Below, piece by piece: positions 17,251 to 26,188 of a DNA stretch of 64,000 nt. The stretch covers positions 310,001 through 374,000 of the forward strand of contig CAVWAJ010000016.1 in the NCBI GenBank assembly GCA_963752965.1. Reading direction: 5' to 3'. The stretch is from QHXW01 sp963752965. Lineage in GTDB: Bacteria > Acidobacteriota > Terriglobia > Bryobacterales > Bryobacteraceae. A program made the translations under genes and the position numbers. Under the pieces are notes generated by a model, which was not told where the DNA came from, searched no databases, and saw only the letters and a list, made by a program, of their open reading frames with translations. Numbering within the stretch: the stretch's first letter is position 1; each line of letters begins with the position of its first letter.

Positions 17251-19017
17251 TCATCGCGGTTCCACGATCTTGTGATAACGGTTGGCCGCGAGCGCCGAGA
17301 CGTTTTGTACCTGTCCGCTAGGCCAGTGAATTTCCACACTCAGCCCACCGGGTATAGCGTTTTGCCCCAGCCCGAAGATCAAACGTTTATCGTGTGAGGA
17401 GAGGTAGCTGCCTCCGCCCGTAATCCACCGAACCAGTTTTCGTTGAGCCAGCGGCACGATGACCTTGGCGCCAATGGCATCGCGGTTGCTGCGAGTTCCT
17501 TGGAGTTCGAACCCGATCCATGAGTTGTTTGGCTCCCACGTGTTCCGCAGCAGTACCGGGGTATCGTCGAGGCGCGTGAAGATAGCATCCGTCCTGCCGT
17601 CGTTATCGAAGTCCCCCACGGCCAACCCGCGCGCACGAAACTTCTGTTGAAACACCGGACCCGCAACCTTGGCCATGTCCCGGAAAATGCCGTTTCCGGG
17701 ATTGCCCAACAGCAGCGGCGGTTCTAGATAAGAGAGATTGCGGCGAGTCTTTTCGATCATGTGGTTCAGATGACCGTTCACAATCATCAGGTCCAGGTTT
17801 CCATCGTTATCGTAGTCGATGCAGTGAATTCCCCAACCCACATAAAGGTGCGTCAGCTTAGCGAGACCCGATTGGAGCGTTCGCTCCTCGAACGGGAAGT
17901 GCCCGGGATTCACAAAAAGAGCATGTTGCTCGTCGCTAAAGGCAGTATGCACAATATCAGGCCGTCCGCTGCCGCTCAGGTCGCATGCATCCACACCCAT
18001 GCCTGCCCGTGCAACCCCATCCATGGTGAGAGCTACTTCAGCGCTCAGTCCAACCTCCTCAAAGGTGCCGTTGCGTCTGTTCATGAGGAGCAGATTGGGA
18101 TTGGCGTCGCTCGCAACGAAGAGATCTGGCCAGCCGTCGCCGTCAACATCAATAGCGACTACGCCCAGCGCCCGCCCCACCAGCTTCGAAAGGCCGGCTT
18201 GCGCCGTGACGTCTGTGAATGTGCCGTCTCCGTTGTTGTGGTACAGCTTGGGTGAATCCCCTTGATACTCCGTCTGCGCGCAATAGACTGGCTGCCCCTC
18301 AAACTCGCAGTGTTGTGGCCCGTCGAACGAGAACTTCGCATAGTTCGCGACGAAAAGATCCAGGTACCCATCCCGGTCGTAATCAAACCAGGCCGCGCTT
18401 GCCGCAAGCTTGCCGGCATTCTTGACACCAGCCTTCTCCGTCACGTCGGTAAATGTGCCATCGCCGTTGTTATGGAACAGAGCGCTTGATGGGTAGCCCG
18501 TGACATACAAATCCTGGAAGCCATCGTTATCGTAGTCGGCCGCCGCCACTCCCATTCCGTAAAACAGAATTCGATCCACGCCTGCCTTGGCCGCAACATC
18601 TTCGAACTTGCCGTTGCCCAGATTTCGATAGAGAGCGTTGCGCGGGGGAGTGGCACTTCGCCCATGCGGTGTTTCCCCGCCAGCTACCAGGAAGATGTCC
18701 AGTGCCCCATCGTTGTCAAAGTCTACAAAGGCGACGCCCCCACTTATCGGCTCAATGAGTGTGCGGTCATTCGACTCGCCATTCGAGTGCTTCCATCGAA
18801 TGCCGGCCGATTCAGTAATGTCAGTAAAGATGTCTTCAGAAGCCTTCACTGAATCGGGAGATGGCATTAATGCGGCGCCCACGCCAAGAAGTGCGATGGA
18901 CAACAAGCACATATACAGGATCAAGCGATTTCGGCAGCGCATGGACGGTCGACCAGGGATTCTGCCAAGCGCCGGCTTTCTATTGACGCCCGCGTATCTC
19001 ATGATTAGCAAGCCCAC
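17251..19017 (-). CDS. CRTAC1-type VCBS/FG-GAP repeat protein with ASPIC/UnbV C-terminus
   Basis: 588 residues. The N-terminal hydrophobic anchor (NRLILYMCLLSIALLGVGAAL) is at residues about 30-50, so an exported, perhaps membrane-tethered protein. Then come FG-GAP/VCBS blades with calcium-type D-x-D-x-D-G loops: VDFDNDGALDIFL, ADYDNDGFQDLYV, FDYDRDGYLDLFV, IDVDGDGWPDLFV, IDYDNDGNLDLMI, GDFDNDGRTDAIF. The last 90 residues are an ASPIC/UnbV domain (NSWIGFELQGTRSNRDAIGA...GGSYLSSHDKRLIFGLG). The family is abundant in Acidobacteria, and the role (adhesion, carbohydrate binding) is not settled. Start choice is open: GTG 19017, ATG 19002 or ATG 18942 all precede the anchor. Confidence 0.88.
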   Translation of the reverse strand: MGLLIMRYAGVNRKPALGRIPGRPSMRCRNRLILYMCLLSIALLGVGAALMPSPDSVKASEDIFTDITESAGIRWKHSNGESNDRTLIEPISGGVAFVDFDNDGALDIFLVAGGETPHGRSATPPRNALYRNLGNGKFEDVAAKAGVDRILFYGMGVAAADYDNDGFQDLYVTGYPSSALFHNNGDGTFTDVTEKAGVKNAGKLAASAAWFDYDRDGYLDLFVANYAKFSFDGPQHCEFEGQPVYCAQTEYQGDSPKLYHNNGDGTFTDVTAQAGLSKLVGRALGVVAIDVDGDGWPDLFVASDANPNLLLMNRRNGTFEEVGLSAEVALTMDGVARAGMGVDACDLSGSGRPDIVHTAFSDEQHALFVNPGHFPFEERTLQSGLAKLTHLYVGWGIHCIDYDNDGNLDLMIVNGHLNHMIEKTRRNLSYLEPPLLLGNPGNGIFRDMAKVAGPVFQQKFRARGLAVGDFDNDGRTDAIFTRLDDTPVLLRNTWEPNNSWIGFELQGTRSNRDAIGAKVIVPLAQRKLVRWITGGGSYLSSHDKRLIFGLGQNAIPGGLSVEIHWPSGQVQNVSALAANRYHKIVEPR

Positions 19018-19330
19018 CGTAACCCCGTACCCTAAAAAACCTCACAGCACCAACGCTGGCTGATCCCTGATGATCTCTGAGCGTGGGAAAATCAGCTCCG
19101 ACCTTCCCGAACTCAACCAGCACTCCACGGTTTCCCCTTGCCCCCCGATCCGTGCCAAATGGGGGGCAACCCTGGCATCCTGCAGCGCCCGACTTACCTC
19201 TCCGCCTTGGTCCGCGCAAAGCGGTCATGCGCTACTCCTCTTGTTCAGTCAAGAACGACTGTCCAACGACACAGCATGTCTTCGGTAGCTTGCACGAGTC
19301 TCCGTAAGAGTGTTTCATCGCGTCGGAGTT
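19018..19330. other. Intergenic gap (313 nt)
   Basis: It sits between two minus-strand genes. It probably holds the promoter for the CRTAC1-type gene. No terminator, RNA gene or IS end was recognised. Confidence 0.3.
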
Positions 19331-21274
19331 TCATGGTTGTCGCGACCCGCCGTGAACGGCTTCGCTGGTGCCAGCTTCGAAGAGCGTGAATACAAACAGG
19401 GTTCCTCCACTGCGGTAATCGCGCATCCAGGGTGCGCCGGCTCCGGTAAAGCCTCCCACCGCCCCCGACATCCCAGACGCAATTGCGATATACTCCTTGC
19501 CGTCGAGGCGGTACGCAATCGGCGCTCCGCGAATGCCCGAGCCGGTCTGATAGGACCACAATCGCTTACCATCCTGGGCGTCGTGCGCGATGAAGTTGCC
19601 TTCGGGATCACCGGCAAATACTAACCCTCCAGCGGTGACCAGGGTACCGCTCCCCATCGGCGTACGGACCTTCACTTCCCAAGCCACTTCGCCCGTGTCC
19701 ACGTGCAAGGCCATTAGCTTGCCATAAGCCTGATTTGGTAGATAGCTGAAACCGCTTGGTCCGGCTGGGAGGCCGAGTCGACGCGCCTTGACTCCGTAGT
19801 TGGAGAACACCGCGCAGTTCTCAATTACGGGCAGGTAGACCATACGCGTTATCGGACTGAACGACATGGCGTTCCATTCCTTGCCTCCGGCTGCGCCCGG
19901 GCAGACCGTGACGCCTTCCAGGGTCGGGATAGCCCGAGGATTCACGATCGGACGGCCGTCGTCGAAACCACTAGTCCAAGTCACACGAACGAAGGGTTTG
20001 GCGTAGAGGAACTTTCCATTGCTACGGTCGAGCGCATAAAAATGACCGTTGCGATCTGCATGCACCAGGCTCTTTACGATATGTGAGTCGACGGGTAAGT
20101 CAACGAACACCATCTCATTGACACCGTCGAAATCCCAGACATCGTGTGGTGTGAACTGATAATGCCAGCGAAGGTTGCCGGTGTCGGCATCGAGCGCGAC
20201 AACACAATCGGTGTACAGGTTGTCGCCTGGACGAGCGTCGCCGTCGTAGTCTGGATTGGGATTGCCGGTTCCCCAGTAGATGAGATTTAGGTCCGGATCG
20301 TACGACCCGTTCAGCCAAGTGGCGCCCCCGCCCTGACCAGCCACTGTGTAAAACCTCCACAGGCGCTTGCCGGTGTCTACCTGGTAAGCATCGATGAACC
20401 CCCGGCTCTCGTAATCCCCACCTGCCATGCCGACCACCACTTTGTCGTTTACGATCAGTGGCGGTGATGTGGCACTCAGGTTGTCGTCTACACGGCCTAT
20501 TGCGGTATCCCATCGAACACGGCCCGTCTGCGCGTCCATAGCAACCAGATGCGCATCGAGGGTCGCCAAATACAGCATTCCTCCGGCGACAGCCGGACCC
20601 CGGTTCACCGGCCCACAACAATAGGCCAGCTTTGTGGGCAGGCGTCGACGATAGTGCCAGAGTTCGGCACCCGTGCGCGCGTCGATAGCGAATACATGGT
20701 TCCACGACGTAGTAAGGAAGATGACACCGTCGATATAAAGTGGTGTGGCCTCCAGACCGTCCGGAACGCCCGTTTGAAAGCTCCACGCCGTGACCAGATT
20801 GCGGACGTTATCCCGGCGGATGGCTTCGAGTGGGCTGAACCGCTGGTTTCCGTAGTCGCGGCCGTACATAAGCCAGTTGTCCGGATCGTCAGCGGCGCCT
20901 AACAATCGGGACCGACTAACCAGGATATGCGGGGTCCGCAGATCGTTCGCAGGCTGGATGGCAGTCTTCGTCAGCGCCCGTAGTTGTTTGATGAGCAACC
21001 GCAAGTCGGTCGGCTGCAGTCGACCGCCAAAAGCTGGCATAGCGGTACCGTGCAGTCCGTTGCGCACTGTACTTTCCAATTGTTCGTCGCTCATCGAGGC
21101 TTGCCAAATCGGATTGGTTAAGTCTGGCCCGGAAGCACCTTCGCCGGTGGCCCCATGACAGACTGCACAGTGGCGTGTGAATAACTCCTGACCGGACCCG
21201 GGTGCCAATTGCTCAACACAGGCTGCAGGCAAGGAGAGAAAGATCACCAGAAAAGACTGCCAAATCGTGTTCAT
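19331..21274 (-). CDS. PQQ-dependent alcohol-type dehydrogenase with N-terminal cytochrome c domain
   Basis: About 647 residues from ATG 21274 (a TTG at 21295 is also open). A signal peptide (MNTIWQSFLVIFLSLPAACV) is followed by a haem c domain: CAVCH at residues 36-40 and axial Met in GTAMPAFGG. Then comes the quinoprotein propeller: WLMYGRDYGNQRFSPL, vicinal Cys pair in AYCCGPVNRGPAVAGG, TGNPNPDYDGDARPGDNLYT, HYQFTPHDVWDFDGV, GSGTLVTAGGLVFAGDPEGN. Such periplasmic enzymes oxidise alcohols or sugars with PQQ-Ca2+ (or lanthanide) and pass electrons to cytochromes. The haem here is at the N-terminus, unlike the C-terminal haem of quinohaemoproteins. No pqq biosynthesis genes are in the window. 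The CRTAC1-type gene lies downstream. Confidence 0.92.
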   Translation of the reverse strand: MNTIWQSFLVIFLSLPAACVEQLAPGSGQELFTRHCAVCHGATGEGASGPDLTNPIWQASMSDEQLESTVRNGLHGTAMPAFGGRLQPTDLRLLIKQLRALTKTAIQPANDLRTPHILVSRSRLLGAADDPDNWLMYGRDYGNQRFSPLEAIRRDNVRNLVTAWSFQTGVPDGLEATPLYIDGVIFLTTSWNHVFAIDARTGAELWHYRRRLPTKLAYCCGPVNRGPAVAGGMLYLATLDAHLVAMDAQTGRVRWDTAIGRVDDNLSATSPPLIVNDKVVVGMAGGDYESRGFIDAYQVDTGKRLWRFYTVAGQGGGATWLNGSYDPDLNLIYWGTGNPNPDYDGDARPGDNLYTDCVVALDADTGNLRWHYQFTPHDVWDFDGVNEMVFVDLPVDSHIVKSLVHADRNGHFYALDRSNGKFLYAKPFVRVTWTSGFDDGRPIVNPRAIPTLEGVTVCPGAAGGKEWNAMSFSPITRMVYLPVIENCAVFSNYGVKARRLGLPAGPSGFSYLPNQAYGKLMALHVDTGEVAWEVKVRTPMGSGTLVTAGGLVFAGDPEGNFIAHDAQDGKRLWSYQTGSGIRGAPIAYRLDGKEYIAIASGMSGAVGGFTGAGAPWMRDYRSGGTLFVFTLFEAGTSEAVHGGSRQP

Positions 21275-21485
21275 TTCATTTTCACTCTTGTCCAAAACAG
21301 ATCAGACTTCCGTCTGAGCAAAAGAAAAGCCATCCCATAATGAACGTCGGCGAATCGTTCCTTGGCCAGAGCTTAGTCATACTGACAAGGAACGCAAAGC
21401 CATCATACAAGTCGCGAGTCTGGTCAATCAACGTGCAGCTTTGTGTGCGGACTGACCGGGAGAGGGCCGGAAGCAAAGCTCCATA

Positions 21486-21543
21486 AGACTTAGGATCTGG
21501 CGCTCGAAAGGGCTTGGGAGTTCGACCCTCCCCGTCCGCACCA
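21486..21543 (+). tRNA. tRNA-Leu(UAG) 3' fragment (58 nt), not a complete gene
   Basis: AGACTTAGGATCT matches the anticodon arm 3' side of tRNA-Leu with anticodon TAG. A class II variable arm (GGCGCTCGAAAGGGC), a perfect T-arm (GGGAGTTCGACCCTCCC) and the acceptor strand CGTCCGC plus ACCA follow. The sequence upstream does not supply the anticodon stem 5' strand at normal spacing. GCGGAC at 21447 could pair with GTCCGC but lies 12 nt too far away. A 3' half cut in the anticodon arm is the usual footprint of tyrosine-recombinase integration. Confidence 0.6.
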
Positions 21544-21873
21544 TTTATAATCAATACTTACAAGCAATAACCACGAGTCAATTGATGCCCGGTCGAGGCT
21601 CTTGTTTGCCTATTTTCCGGATCGGCTCTCCGGCACACGAAAGAACCCAGGGCTTTCTGGCCAATACTGATCGCGTGTGGCCTTCTGAAGGGCAAGCATC
21701 TTCGTAGAGCTCGGCTCGCTTCGCGAGACTGGCCGCCATCAAGGTTGTCCCAGCCGTGGCGGGTCACGCGTGTTTAACGCTTCGAGGATCCCGCACGAGA
21801 TTGTGCGATAGACCAAGGCGCTGATTTGCGGTGATCCACAGTTTGCGGTAGGCTGGCCCACGAGGAGCAGCAA

Positions 21874-22854
21874 GTGCGCATTTCACGACGTGGATTTCTC
21901 GAAACTACAACCCTCGGCACGCTGGCCGCCAACACTGCCATCGGCGCCGAAAGCGGCAGGACAGGTGTGTTGCCCAAGCGGACTCTGGGACGCACCGGCG
22001 TACGCGTTTCCATTCTGGCCATGGGCGGTGCCAGCCGTTTCCTCACGCGCAAGGAGGAAGATGGAGGGATCGAAGCTCTGAACCGGGCTTTCGATCTCGG
22101 CATCACTTACATAGATACCTCCTACGGTTACGGTCTGAGCGAGGACCGAATTGGACAAGTCATGAAGGTCCGCCGCAAGAAGGACGGGATCTTTCTGGCG
22201 ACGAAGATTGACGCGCGCCAGGGCGACGAAGCCATGCGCTCCGTCGAGGGGAGCCTGAAACGGCTCCAGACCGACCAGATTGATCTCATTCACATCCACA
22301 TGCTGACCAACGAGGAGGATCTGAACCAAATCGAAGCCAAGGGCAACATTTTGGATCGTTTACTCAAGCTGCGCGATGAGAAAGTGACACGATTCATCGG
22401 CATCACGAGCCACGCCGATCCGACTGTCCTGGCCAAGGCGCTGGAACGCCATGATTTCGACTGCACCCAGATGGCGCTCAACGCGGCACTGGTGGGCATG
22501 AAGGAAACTGATGTGGGCATGGGGATCAACGAAGCCATGAAGACTAGCTTTGAGACGGTGGCGCTACCAGTGGCATTGCGCAAGAGGATGGGCGTGATCG
22601 CCATGAAGATCTTTGCGCAGGACGGCCTGGTTGGCGAAGCACCGCCCGACAAGCTGTTGTACTATTCGCTGTCGCTGCCGGTTTCGTCAGCGGTAGTGGG
22701 AATGCCGACGCTGGATTTCATCGAGCAAAACGTGGCCGCCGCACGCGCGTTCCAGCCCCTCGCCAAATCCGAGATGACGGAAATGTCCGGACGGCTGGCG
22801 GCGAAACACAAGCTGGCACTGGACCGGCGGTTTGCGCGGCACGTGGACGCTTAG
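21874..22854 (+). CDS. Tat-exported aldo/keto reductase
   Basis: 326 residues from GTG 21874, with GAGGAG 7 nt before it. The N-terminus RISRRGFLETTTLGTLAANT is a Tat signal. The AKR barrel follows: LGRTGVRVSILAMGG, Asp and Tyr of the tetrad in YIDTSYGYGLSE, Lys in FLATKID, and QIDLIHIHML for the His region. The last helix has no Fe-S cysteines, unlike its relative at 24087. Tat export suggests folding with bound NAD(P)H-like cofactor before transport, a feature common to acidobacterial AKRs. The substrate is unknown. It is the only plus-strand gene in this block. Confidence 0.88.
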   Translation: MRISRRGFLETTTLGTLAANTAIGAESGRTGVLPKRTLGRTGVRVSILAMGGASRFLTRKEEDGGIEALNRAFDLGITYIDTSYGYGLSEDRIGQVMKVRRKKDGIFLATKIDARQGDEAMRSVEGSLKRLQTDQIDLIHIHMLTNEEDLNQIEAKGNILDRLLKLRDEKVTRFIGITSHADPTVLAKALERHDFDCTQMALNAALVGMKETDVGMGINEAMKTSFETVALPVALRKRMGVIAMKIFAQDGLVGEAPPDKLLYYSLSLPVSSAVVGMPTLDFIEQNVAAARAFQPLAKSEMTEMSGRLAAKHKLALDRRFARHVDA

Positions 22855-23106
22855 AGGCTCCACCTGGTGCAACCCAGACCATAACTGGGTAAGTGACCAA
22901 CCGTGTCCTTCCGCGAAGATCGCAATCGACGAAAAGAGATTCAGTCCCTTAGTTGTGTTCGAGTGGGACGCTGAGCGTGGCGCGCTTAACCGGCAGGTGA
23001 GGCTGGCTTTTTTATCGGGTTCGGTGGTCAGGAGGGCCATACCAAGACACTTCCAGTGCACGCTCATGACTTCGCGATTCCAGAGCTGGGCCGGGCGACA
23101 CCATGC

Positions 23107-24090
23107 TTAATGGGAGTGCACGCTGGGACGGTGGCACTCCCAACAGGGGCGTTTTACGACATCGCCCAAGCCCCAATGGTTCTCAAACGCCAGCCGGGCA
23201 TCGCCCTTACCATGGCAGCGAAGACAGGTTTCACTTGTGACGTCGAGCAGCATGGACGATTGAGCAGCCCTGGCGCCGTGGGGATCGTGGCAGTCCGTGC
23301 AGCGTTGGTCGGCAAAGAACCGGGACGACTGGACTAGCAAGGAATACTCCCACCCTGGGCGCACGCGCTTCGGCTGAGCGTCGACGAAGGCTAAACTCAG
23401 GTCCTCGCCAGGCACGTAAGGACGTGCGGCGTCACCTTTGCCCATGACCGGGAAGGGATAGTTTCCAGAGTGGTCCTTGCCCAGTGAATGACACTGGCCG
23501 CAGACCATCCGGCTGCGTTCCGGCGACAATTTGGCTGGGTTGATGATAGTGCCCTCGCTGCCCGGGGAATCGATATGCCGGCTGCCGGGGCCATGGCACG
23601 CTTCGCAGCCGATTCCTGGTTCGGCGAAAGTCTTGCGCGACACGGAGTATCCCGTGGAATGACAACCCAGGCACTGCTGTGAGGCGTCGACCGGTTGGCC
23701 GGGAACGCCGATTACGTCATGCGGAGCCGAGACCTCCTCCGTCTGCCAGTTGCCAGAAGCGATCACCGTGAAGTCGCGGGTAATGAAGACGCACTCTCGG
23801 TCGGTGCGGCCGACGATCGCCTGGGCGTCCTCCCTCGTGAGTGAAGACGGCCATTGTATGCGGGCGGGCAGAGGAGTTCCCGCGCTTAGCACCGTCATTG
23901 TCCGGTGATGAGCGCTCTGATCCCAGCCCAGGACGAGGCCCGCCCGACTAGTGCGGTGGCATTGGACACACCTGTTGGACCCGACATACTTGCGCTCCGG
24001 CGGCGACTGGCTGTTGTGAGGTTCCCCCGGACCGGCAATCGCGAACAACAGGATTGCCGGTGCCCAGGCGGGTCTCCATCCGGGGATCAT
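23107..24090 (-). CDS. Periplasmic multihaem cytochrome c (seven CxxCH)
   Basis: About 327 residues from ATG 24090, which overlaps the upstream stop by 4 nt (ATGA). This start places a signal peptide (PGWRPAWAPAILLFAIAG) at the N-terminus, whereas the longer frame from 24213 would run inside the previous gene. Seven haem motifs are present: CVQCH, CLGCH, CEACH, CGQCH, CTDCH, CLRCH and CWECH. The layout (TGYSVSRKTFAEPGIGCEAC HGPGSRH) is that of the cytochrome c554-like fold. It likely carries electrons in the periplasm, and coupling to the Fe-S aldo/keto reductase upstream suggests that pair works together. Confidence 0.9.
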   Translation of the reverse strand: MIPGWRPAWAPAILLFAIAGPGEPHNSQSPPERKYVGSNRCVQCHRTSRAGLVLGWDQSAHHRTMTVLSAGTPLPARIQWPSSLTREDAQAIVGRTDRECVFITRDFTVIASGNWQTEEVSAPHDVIGVPGQPVDASQQCLGCHSTGYSVSRKTFAEPGIGCEACHGPGSRHIDSPGSEGTIINPAKLSPERSRMVCGQCHSLGKDHSGNYPFPVMGKGDAARPYVPGEDLSLAFVDAQPKRVRPGWEYSLLVQSSRFFADQRCTDCHDPHGARAAQSSMLLDVTSETCLRCHGKGDARLAFENHWGLGDVVKRPCWECHRPSVHSH

Positions 24091-25331
24091 CGATATACTG
24101 CCGCGAACGAAATCACGTCCTTGAAACGGCTCTCGCGGTAGCTCTTGTCGTACCGGGCCAGCTCCTTCTGGATCGGGAACTTTTTGGGACAGACCTCCTC
24201 GCATTTGCCGCAAAGATCGCAGTCCATGAAGTCATGCTTGAGCACAGCGTACTCGTCGCCGTGACGGCGGTTGTCGTAGCCCAGGCGGTGCAGCTCCTGG
24301 ATCTTGGACATCAGCATGCTCACGGGGACCTTGTTGGGACAGATACTGTCACAAGGCTTAGAGCAATCCGAGCACACGCCGCCCACCACCCGTGCGGCCT
24401 TGGCCTCGATGGCCAGCTTCTCTTCGGGCTTCAGCGGCTTGTAGGTGGCCGCAGCGGCCAGAGCGACCTTGACGTGCTCCATGGTGCTCATGTTGGGGAT
24501 CGCTATGCGGGCGCCCGGGTGGGCCAGCGAGTAGCGGAGGCATTCCTGAACGGTAAGCGTCTGGGGCAGTTGCAGCGGGTCCTTTTCGTCGTACTTCACC
24601 AAGCCCGAGCCGCCCAGCGGCTTCATGATCAGTGTGCCGGCCTGGAGTTTGGCCGCGAGATCCAGCGCCCGCCCGAACTCGCGGTGCGCTGCATTGTATG
24701 GGATCACGAACTGATCGAACTTGCCGGAGCGTAACGCGGCCATCGTGACCGGACATCCATGACCAGTAAAGCCGATGAACCGCGTCTTACCCTGTTTCTG
24801 CGCTTCTAGCAGCGCTTCGAAGGCGCCCCCCTCGCCCATCACCTTATCGAATTCCACGAATGCCGAGTAGTTGTGCAGCGAGTAGCAGTCCACGTGGTCG
24901 GTGTTCAGCTTTACCAGACTGGCCTCCAGCTGTTTCATGAAGGCTTCCTTCGTGATCTTCGTGGACTTTGACGAAATGTACACTTCGTCGCGGCGGCGCT
25001 TGGGGAGAATGCGGCCAACCCGATCTTCGGACTCGTTGTAGACGACGCCAATTTCGATTAGGTTGATACCGTTGTCAAGTAGGGTATTGATCAGCTCGTC
25101 GCTTTCCTGAACCGTCCATTTGGTTTCGGGGCGAAAAATTGTGCCTAAGCCGATAATCTTCGACTTCCATAGGGTCCGCCCCAGAGTGGTGGTCGGAATG
25201 TTCTCAGCCAAGCGTTCGACTGGCTGTTGCATGGCCTCGGCAAATGGCAAGTCGCTGAGGCCTCCGGCCGCCAGCGCCACGCCCAATCCGACACCCGTAC
25301 CGACCAGTTCTCTTCGCGTGATCTGTTCCAT
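24087..25331 (-). CDS. Tat-exported aldo/keto reductase with C-terminal ferredoxin-type Fe-S domain
   Basis: 414 residues. The Tat signal is QITRRELVGTGVGLGVALAA. The AKR barrel covers about residues 45-310 (IIGLGTIF, INLIEIGVVYNESEDRVGRI, ISSKSTK with the Lys, DHVDCYSLHNYSAF). The C-terminus has two cysteine clusters: CSDCSKPCDSICPNKV and CDLCGKCEEVCPKKF, room for two [4Fe-4S] centres. AKRs of this class may pass electrons through the clusters rather than use free NAD(P)H. The next gene, overlapping by 4 nt, is a seven-haem cytochrome, a ready electron acceptor in the same compartment. AGGAGA precedes the ATG. Confidence 0.92.
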   Translation of the reverse strand: MEQITRRELVGTGVGLGVALAAGGLSDLPFAEAMQQPVERLAENIPTTTLGRTLWKSKIIGLGTIFRPETKWTVQESDELINTLLDNGINLIEIGVVYNESEDRVGRILPKRRRDEVYISSKSTKITKEAFMKQLEASLVKLNTDHVDCYSLHNYSAFVEFDKVMGEGGAFEALLEAQKQGKTRFIGFTGHGCPVTMAALRSGKFDQFVIPYNAAHREFGRALDLAAKLQAGTLIMKPLGGSGLVKYDEKDPLQLPQTLTVQECLRYSLAHPGARIAIPNMSTMEHVKVALAAAATYKPLKPEEKLAIEAKAARVVGGVCSDCSKPCDSICPNKVPVSMLMSKIQELHRLGYDNRRHGDEYAVLKHDFMDCDLCGKCEEVCPKKFPIQKELARYDKSYRESRFKDVISFAAVYR

Positions 25332-26188
25332 AGTCTCTCCTATGACGTGCGTGGGCTAAAACCGCGACTGAACCGTGATGTGGTGCGTCGTGTAATCCCA
25401 CTCACGCGTTTCCATGCAGAGTATACAGTCCAAGTGCCTCCGGTGCAAGATTAAGAAGATAATAATATCTGAATACATTTGTTAAAGCGGCAGTGTTCCA
25501 AGAACTCAGCGAATGAGTCTGAGGGGCTGCAGTGTATCCGATGCACGAACCGCGGCCAGCGCTGGGACGTCGAGGAAGTGATCCTGGGACGAGGTCCGCC
25601 GCCTGGCGGCAACGACTGAGGACCGGCGACGTAAACAATGATCTCGGGTTCGAAATGCCACCATTTGAAGGTGGAAGCGAAGCCAATCACGGAGGACGCG
25701 GCCCCGATCGAACTAATGCCGCCACGCGGGAAACGCCCGCGGATTCCAACTGACACCGCGACGGTGCGACTGATTTTGAGGGCTTAGCCGGTTTTCGGCC
25801 TCAGTCGTGACGAACTTCGGCTAGCATCGGGCGATCCTCCAGGCACATCCGGCGTTATTGTTAAACACTGAAACAGATATTTAGGTCTCAAATTCTCTTG
25901 ACAGTCACTCTGATTTGTAGTACGGTCTGTCGTAGATTTAATATTACAATAGTATCAACTTTTAATTGGGGCTCACTTGTCCCTATAGCGAACAGACGCG
26001 TAAGTCGTTTGTTTCCTGTCTGTGCTGGACGGTGTGAGTATTGTCCAGTGCTTAGAAGTACCACTTTAATGGTACTCAACGCGGGCTGCGAAATCTCGGC
26101 GGCTCCGTATTCGGATGCTGCCTTGTAAAGCGCTCGGAAGTGGGCATCGAAAGGCTTGAGGCCTTTCAACTCAACAAGAAAGGTGTGT
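25332..26188. other. Long intergenic region before the receptor gene (857 nt)
   Basis: It is divergent between the minus-strand redox operon and the plus-strand receptor. On the minus strand, about 25630-25680, a short frame FKWWHFEPEIIVYVAGP faintly resembles the opening of IS6-type transposases, too short to call. A good -35 box with a 17-nt spacer lies at 25898-25926. No RNA gene was seen. Confidence 0.35.
25898..25926 (+). promoter_or_regulatory. Candidate sigma70-type promoter for the Oar-like receptor
   Basis: A perfect TTGACA at 25898-25903 is followed by exactly 17 nt and TACGGT at 25921-25926. The -10 is poor (three of six). It lies about 260 nt before the receptor start, in the only AT-rich stretch of this gap. 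Confidence 0.35.

Noticed and set aside
21447..21543. Complete 97-nt tRNA (Leu- or Sec-like)
   Set aside because: The ends GCGGAC/GTCCGC could pair, but the anticodon arm does not fold at the right spacing (about 12 extra nt after the D-arm) and no selenocysteine anticodon is present. Only the 3' half is supported.
24091..24213. Longer N-terminus for the multihaem cytochrome
   Set aside because: It would overlap the Fe-S aldo/keto reductase by 127 nt and bury the signal peptide. ATG 24090 gives an ATGA overlap.
25630..25680. IS6-type transposase remnant
   Set aside because: Only about 10 residues (KWWHFEPEII) look alike; not enough to call.
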